Positions 61,394-64,000 of a stretch of 64,000 nucleotides of DNA are shown here, one piece after another. The stretch covers positions 42,616 to 106,615 of the forward strand of contig NZ_QVMQ01000008.1 of the NCBI RefSeq assembly GCF_010501105.1, written 5' to 3'. The notes beneath the pieces were generated by a model. That model saw only the letters and a list, made by a program, of their open reading frames with translations. It was not told the origin of the DNA and did no database searches. This DNA is from Dysgonomonas sp. 511 (lineage in GTDB: Bacteria; Bacteroidota; Bacteroidia; Bacteroidales; Dysgonomonadaceae). The position numbers and the translations under genes are program-made. How positions within the stretch are numbered: the stretch's first letter is position 1; every line of letters starts with the position of its first letter.

Positions 61394-62470
61394 TTATAGT
61401 TTATAGTTATTGTAGAAATCGACATTCTCTTTTATCAATATATCTATCGGCATATAGTTGACTTTCTGCGGTGTTTGCTTGAACAGGAAATAATTGCCCA
61501 AGGCTTTTATAGCATCATACCCTTGTAGTTCGGGGCGTTGTGAGAGCAAGAAAGATATACGTCCCTGCTTCAGTGCTTCTACATTGAGGGGGATAGCATC
61601 GTGCCCTATCAACTTGATCCGGTTGCGGTAAGGCTCTTTCATTTTATCGAGCAAAGGTATGAGTTCGTATATACGCGAGTTTAATACTATGCCGCCAATC
61701 AGTGCCGGGTTTTTATCGATAATATCTTCCAATAGCGATATGCAGGCCTCCGGATTGTCGGGATTCACTTCTATATGGTGTATGTTCCCTGTATAGCCGC
61801 TTTTTTCGAGGTAATCCATAAATCCCTGTTCACGGGTTTTCATTTGCAAAGATATATCCTTGTACCTGAACCGGATATGGGCAAAGAATATATCGGCTGA
61901 TAAACCGACTTCGCCAATTAACAGCTTTGCCGCAATGGTTCCACTGGCGAAAGAATCGCCTCCGAAATAAGAAAGGTCATCTTGGGCAGGTATATCCGAG
62001 TCGATATATATGTAGGGGATTTCTTTTTGGTCGAGTTCTCTTGACAAGCTGACAACCTGGTCGCCAAACAATGTTGCGATAAGTACTCCGTCGAACTCCT
62101 TCTCTTTGAAGGCCATGACAGCACGGTCGAATGAGCGGCGATCGTATTGGTTGAAACGGAAGTATTCGGTACTGACAAGGAATTTTTTCAGTTCGGCAGT
62201 AGCGAGGTCGATGCCATTAGAGGCTAATTCCCAATAGCTTCCTGGAGTGAATGTTGGCGATATTACGGCAAAACGGTAACTCTTTTTCGATGCTAATACG
62301 CGAGCCACCATATTGGGTTCATAGTTAATTTCCTTAAGAACCTTTTCTACTTTGGCTCGCTTCTCGGGAGAGACTTTTCCTCTGTTGTGTAACACACGGT
62401 CTACTGTGCCGGGCGAAACTTCTGCCATCCGGGCAATATCGACAATGCGTATATTTGCTTTATTTTCCAT
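61394..62470 (-). CDS. LacI family transcriptional regulator
   Basis: 358 residues. N-terminal LacI helix-turn-helix NIRIVDIARMAEVSPGTVDRVLHNRGKVSPEKRAKV (about 6-42) with the hinge NYEPNMVARVLA, followed by a periplasmic-binding-protein-like effector domain. It is 12 bp upstream of the SDR gene, first in the operon. It probably responds to a hexuronate intermediate and may regulate its own operon through the 62525-62540 palindrome. Confidence 0.92.
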   Translation of the reverse strand: MENKANIRIVDIARMAEVSPGTVDRVLHNRGKVSPEKRAKVEKVLKEINYEPNMVARVLASKKSYRFAVISPTFTPGSYWELASNGIDLATAELKKFLVSTEYFRFNQYDRRSFDRAVMAFKEKEFDGVLIATLFGDQVVSLSRELDQKEIPYIYIDSDIPAQDDLSYFGGDSFASGTIAAKLLIGEVGLSADIFFAHIRFRYKDISLQMKTREQGFMDYLEKSGYTGNIHHIEVNPDNPEACISLLEDIIDKNPALIGGIVLNSRIYELIPLLDKMKEPYRNRIKLIGHDAIPLNVEALKQGRISFLLSQRPELQGYDAIKALGNYFLFKQTPQKVNYMPIDILIKENVDFYNNYKL

Positions 62471-62524
62471 GCGTATTGTATAGGGACAAGCATATAGAGC
62501 TTAATAAAATGTGCATTTTAAAAA

Positions 62525-62540
62525 GTGTGTGCGCACACAC
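62525..62540. promoter_or_regulatory. candidate LacI operator
   Basis: GTGTGTGCGCACACAC is a perfect 16-bp palindrome, 55 bp before the lacI start and just downstream of the predicted transcription start. LacI-family operators are palindromes of this size with central CG, so autoregulation is likely. Confidence 0.7.
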
Positions 62541-62552
62541 AATCTTTCAATA

Positions 62553-62582
62553 CAAAAATATTACAAATATTTGATTATGCAA
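62553..62582 (-). promoter_or_regulatory. uxu operon promoter
   Basis: Minus strand: ATTG near 62583-62580, 19 bases, then TATTTTTG (62560-62553). The -7 box fits TAnnTTTG; the -33 box keeps only TTG. The start would lie near 62546, just before the palindrome. Confidence 0.6.
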
Positions 62583-62620
62583 TAAGTTTGGAGGCTAATA
62601 TTATATAATTTAATTATTCA

Positions 62621-62660
62621 AGAGCCAGTTTAAATTTTAGCGAAAGTTTTTATATAGACT
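62621..62660. repeat. solitary end of family 1 MITE
   Basis: AGAGCCAGTTTAAATTTTA differs by one base from the terminal repeat of the 30369-30564 element, followed by GCGAAA as in that copy. Confidence 0.55.
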
Positions 62661-62748
62661 CATGGGAAAATACTTGCTAATTTCTTTGACGAAAAGCAGC
62701 AGAAATGGTTAAAAAAGACTAATAATTAAGAGAAAAACAAAGAAGTAT

Positions 62749-62780
62749 GTTGTATAACATAAAAATATCGTCTATCTTTG
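62749..62780 (+). promoter_or_regulatory. promoter of small RNA
   Basis: GTTG (62749-62752), 20 bases, TATCTTTG (62773-62780). A good Bacteroidota promoter pointing at no ORF. Confidence 0.75.
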
Positions 62781-62785
62781 TACTG

Positions 62786-62856
62786 TGTTTTTCATGGTAT
62801 TAGATTTAAGGTTAACAATGAAGATTGGTTGTCGGGATGACAACCTTTTCTTTTTT
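62786..62856 (+). ncRNA. putative small RNA
   Basis: A promoter at 62749-62780 is followed about 70 nt later by an intrinsic terminator: GGTTGTC (62827-62833), loop GGGAT, GACAACC (62839-62845), then TTTTCTTTTTT. Between them lies TTTTTCATGGTATTAGATTT and GGTTAACAATGAAGATTGG, without an ORF of note. The unit should yield an RNA of about 70 nt. The sequence is in my memory as one that recurs in Bacteroidota genomes, sometimes as a leader; I cannot verify this. It might also act as a leader that ends early before the gene at 63177, 320 bp away. Confidence 0.7.
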
Positions 62857-63176
62857 AAGCCCTTACGTATAATTTATTGAAATTCAGCTATACACAAACT
62901 CTCTTTTCTTGAAATATCCCCTAATTCTTAAAGTGCTGTACGTAATAGTGTATTTATGAAGGGTTAAATACTATACATTTATTTACTCAAAAGTATATGT
63001 TTTTTTTGTTATTACATTCATAAAATATTGATGATTTCAGCAGTTTATATTTTACAATGATATTTTACGGCATTTTCCTATTCATATAAATATACATAAT
63101 AAAAATGTACAAAATAAGTATACATTTAATATCCGCTTAAATTTTCTATCTTTATGTAGTATCAAAATATATATCC

Positions 63177-63767
63177 ATGAGAGCATGTCTCGTTTTAGCC
63201 ATACTTATATTACATTCAATGTATATCTACTCGCAAACGGATAAAAAGATTATTCCTTTTCAAGTGGATTCCGTCAGGAAAAAAGACACAATCCTATTGG
63301 AAGAATTGAGAAGTATCCATGCTATTAAAAGTGAACGTCCTTTTATATATAACTCCGAAAGAGTCTCCTGTTTTATCGGAGGTGATAGTGCTATGGTTGT
63401 TTTCTTTAATAAAAATATCAGATACCCCAAAAACGTAAAGAGTGGTGAAACTGAAGGTATTGTTGTTATCAGATTCGTAACTTTAAAGAATGGTAGCATT
63501 GATATGAAGAAAGTAGATATACTAAAATCCTTTTCTGAGGTTTGTGATAAGGAGGCGTTACGTTTAGTGCTAAAAATGCCTGCATGGGCACCATTCATAA
63601 CCGGCGGACTTCCTGTTCCAGCTTATCAGACAATCGGTATTTATTTTGGTAATAAAGAATATGATATTGTTAAAAGGCTTAATTATAAGGATACAAACAT
63701 TACTTTAGAAGAATGGCCTGATTACAGTTCGGAAAGAACATGTAATCCACATACATATAAAAAGTAG
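63177..63767 (+). CDS. secreted TonB C-terminal domain protein
   Basis: 196 residues with a signal peptide (MRACLVLAILILHSMYIYSQ) and a TonB C-terminal fold at about 75-165: NIRYPKNVKSGETEGIVVIRFVTLKNGSIDMKKVDILKSFSEVCDKEALRLVLKMPAWAPF. Unlike real TonB it has no membrane anchor with a proline-rich linker, so it is not expected to couple to ExbBD. Such proteins are common in Bacteroidota; role unknown. Confidence 0.85.
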   Translation: MRACLVLAILILHSMYIYSQTDKKIIPFQVDSVRKKDTILLEELRSIHAIKSERPFIYNSERVSCFIGGDSAMVVFFNKNIRYPKNVKSGETEGIVVIRFVTLKNGSIDMKKVDILKSFSEVCDKEALRLVLKMPAWAPFITGGLPVPAYQTIGIYFGNKEYDIVKRLNYKDTNITLEEWPDYSSERTCNPHTYKK

Positions 63768-63805
63768 AGGTCACCCATAATGTGAATAACCTCTGACTTT
63801 TTAAT
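63767..63805 (+). terminator. terminator after TonB-like gene
   Basis: AGAGGT(CAC) at 63767-63775 pairs with (GTG)AATAACCTCT up to 63794, followed by GACTTTTTAA. The stem starts at the last base of the stop codon. Confidence 0.75.
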
Positions 63806-63825
63806 AAGAAGGAAAAAACATGAAC

Positions 63826-64000
63826 CTATGCCTTCTTATTGAGTGAAGATTTAAACTTCACTACCCTCTTAGCCGGTACCTTTGTTGGAACCCCATCTTT
63901 CGGATTCCAAGCGTTTCTTTCACCAAATTCCTTAACATGGAACGTTCCAAAATTTTGTATGGTAATTCGTTCGCCTTCTTTTAAAGAACTTTGTATAACT
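63826..64000 (-). CDS. HU/IHF family DNA-binding protein, C-terminal part
   Basis: The minus strand reads VIQSSLKEGERITIQNFG and then TFHVKEFGERNAWNPKDGVP, ending ...KSSLNKKA and TAG. This is the HU-type beta-arm: GERITIQNFGTF, followed by ERNAWNPKDG in place of the usual R-x-A-R-x-G-R-N-P arm tip. At least 57 residues are visible; the start lies beyond the right edge of the window. The unusual arm sequence points to a diverged HU paralogue. Confidence 0.85.
   Translation of the reverse strand, partial: VIQSSLKEGERITIQNFGTFHVKEFGERNAWNPKDGVPTKVPAKRVVKFKSSLNKKA

Larger units (their letters stand above)
62471..63176. other. 706-bp intergenic region
   Basis: Very AT-rich. From left to right it holds the uxu operator and promoter, a lone family 1 MITE end (AGAGCCAGTTTAAATTTTAGCG at 62621), a small RNA unit (62773-62856), and about 300 bp in which I see nothing convincing. 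Confidence 0.6.

Noticed and set aside
1..64000. CRISPR arrays, rRNA and tRNA genes
   Set aside because: No direct repeats with regular spacers were seen, and no rRNA or cloverleaf sequences were recognised when reading the gaps.

Overview
The window looks like a chromosomal segment of a Bacteroidales bacterium, possibly Dysgonomonas-like (genus is inference). Evidence: the gene families are typical of Bacteroidota (DUF349 protein, DUF4230, DUF3316-like, two isopropylmalate-synthase-type enzymes in a leu operon, SGNH/MBOAT cluster), base composition is moderately AT-rich, and several genes are preceded by the Bacteroidota promoter form TTTG/TTG-N19-20-TAnnTTTG. No rRNA, tRNA, CRISPR array, prophage or intact insertion sequence was seen.

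Layout. 0-5 kb: RND efflux adaptor and pump plus a small membrane protein. 5-11 kb: glycosyltransferase, iron alcohol dehydrogenase, DUF349 protein, pheS. 11-15 kb: a membrane protein and an ABC ATPase/membrane pair. 15-19.5 kb: MBOAT acyltransferase with two SGNH hydrolases, one carrying a nested LysM domain, probably a surface O-acetylation unit. 19.6-30.3 kb: core genes (parC, pfkA, ispH, cmk, rpiA, ClC channel) with small unknowns, including a degenerate signal-peptidase-II-like protein. 30.6-37.6 kb: a leucine operon on the minus strand (leuA, leuC, a four-helix-bundle protein, leuD, a second isopropylmalate/citramalate synthase, leuB), headed by a promoter, a 20-codon Leu/Ile-rich leader peptide and an intrinsic terminator that together form a classical ribosome-mediated attenuator.

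37.9-49.2 kb is the accessory part. It holds a retron with recognisable msr-msd RNA and a reverse transcriptase with an N-terminal membrane helix, a 1938-residue DUF4011/helicase/Vsr-like protein of the kind reported as the Hhe defence system, and an ATPase + DUF4276 (TOPRIM-like) pair resembling PARIS-type two-gene systems. Together these suggest an anti-phage island inserted between the leucine operon and metA. 49.5-58.9 kb returns to metabolism: metA, a SUFU-domain protein, a U32 peptidase, the distal histidine genes hisH-hisA-hisF-hisIE with a secreted unknown inside, ftsE and an acetyltransferase. 59.3-62.5 kb: a mannonate/fructuronate module (uxuA, SDR oxidoreductase, LacI regulator with a palindromic operator candidate). 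62.5-64 kb: a promoter-to-terminator unit that looks like a small RNA, a TonB-C-terminal protein, and the end of an HU-family gene cut by the window edge.

Four families of short intergenic repeats recur through the window: a 196-bp MITE-like element (TIR AGAGCCTGTTTAAATTTTA), a second one (TIR CAGGGCAAACGCATGAAA), AAAAAGTAACA/TGTTACTTTTT clusters, and ATTAGCAAATT/AATTTGCTAAT palindromes placed between leu operon genes. All functional statements rest on reading the sequence and on family knowledge; no searches were run.
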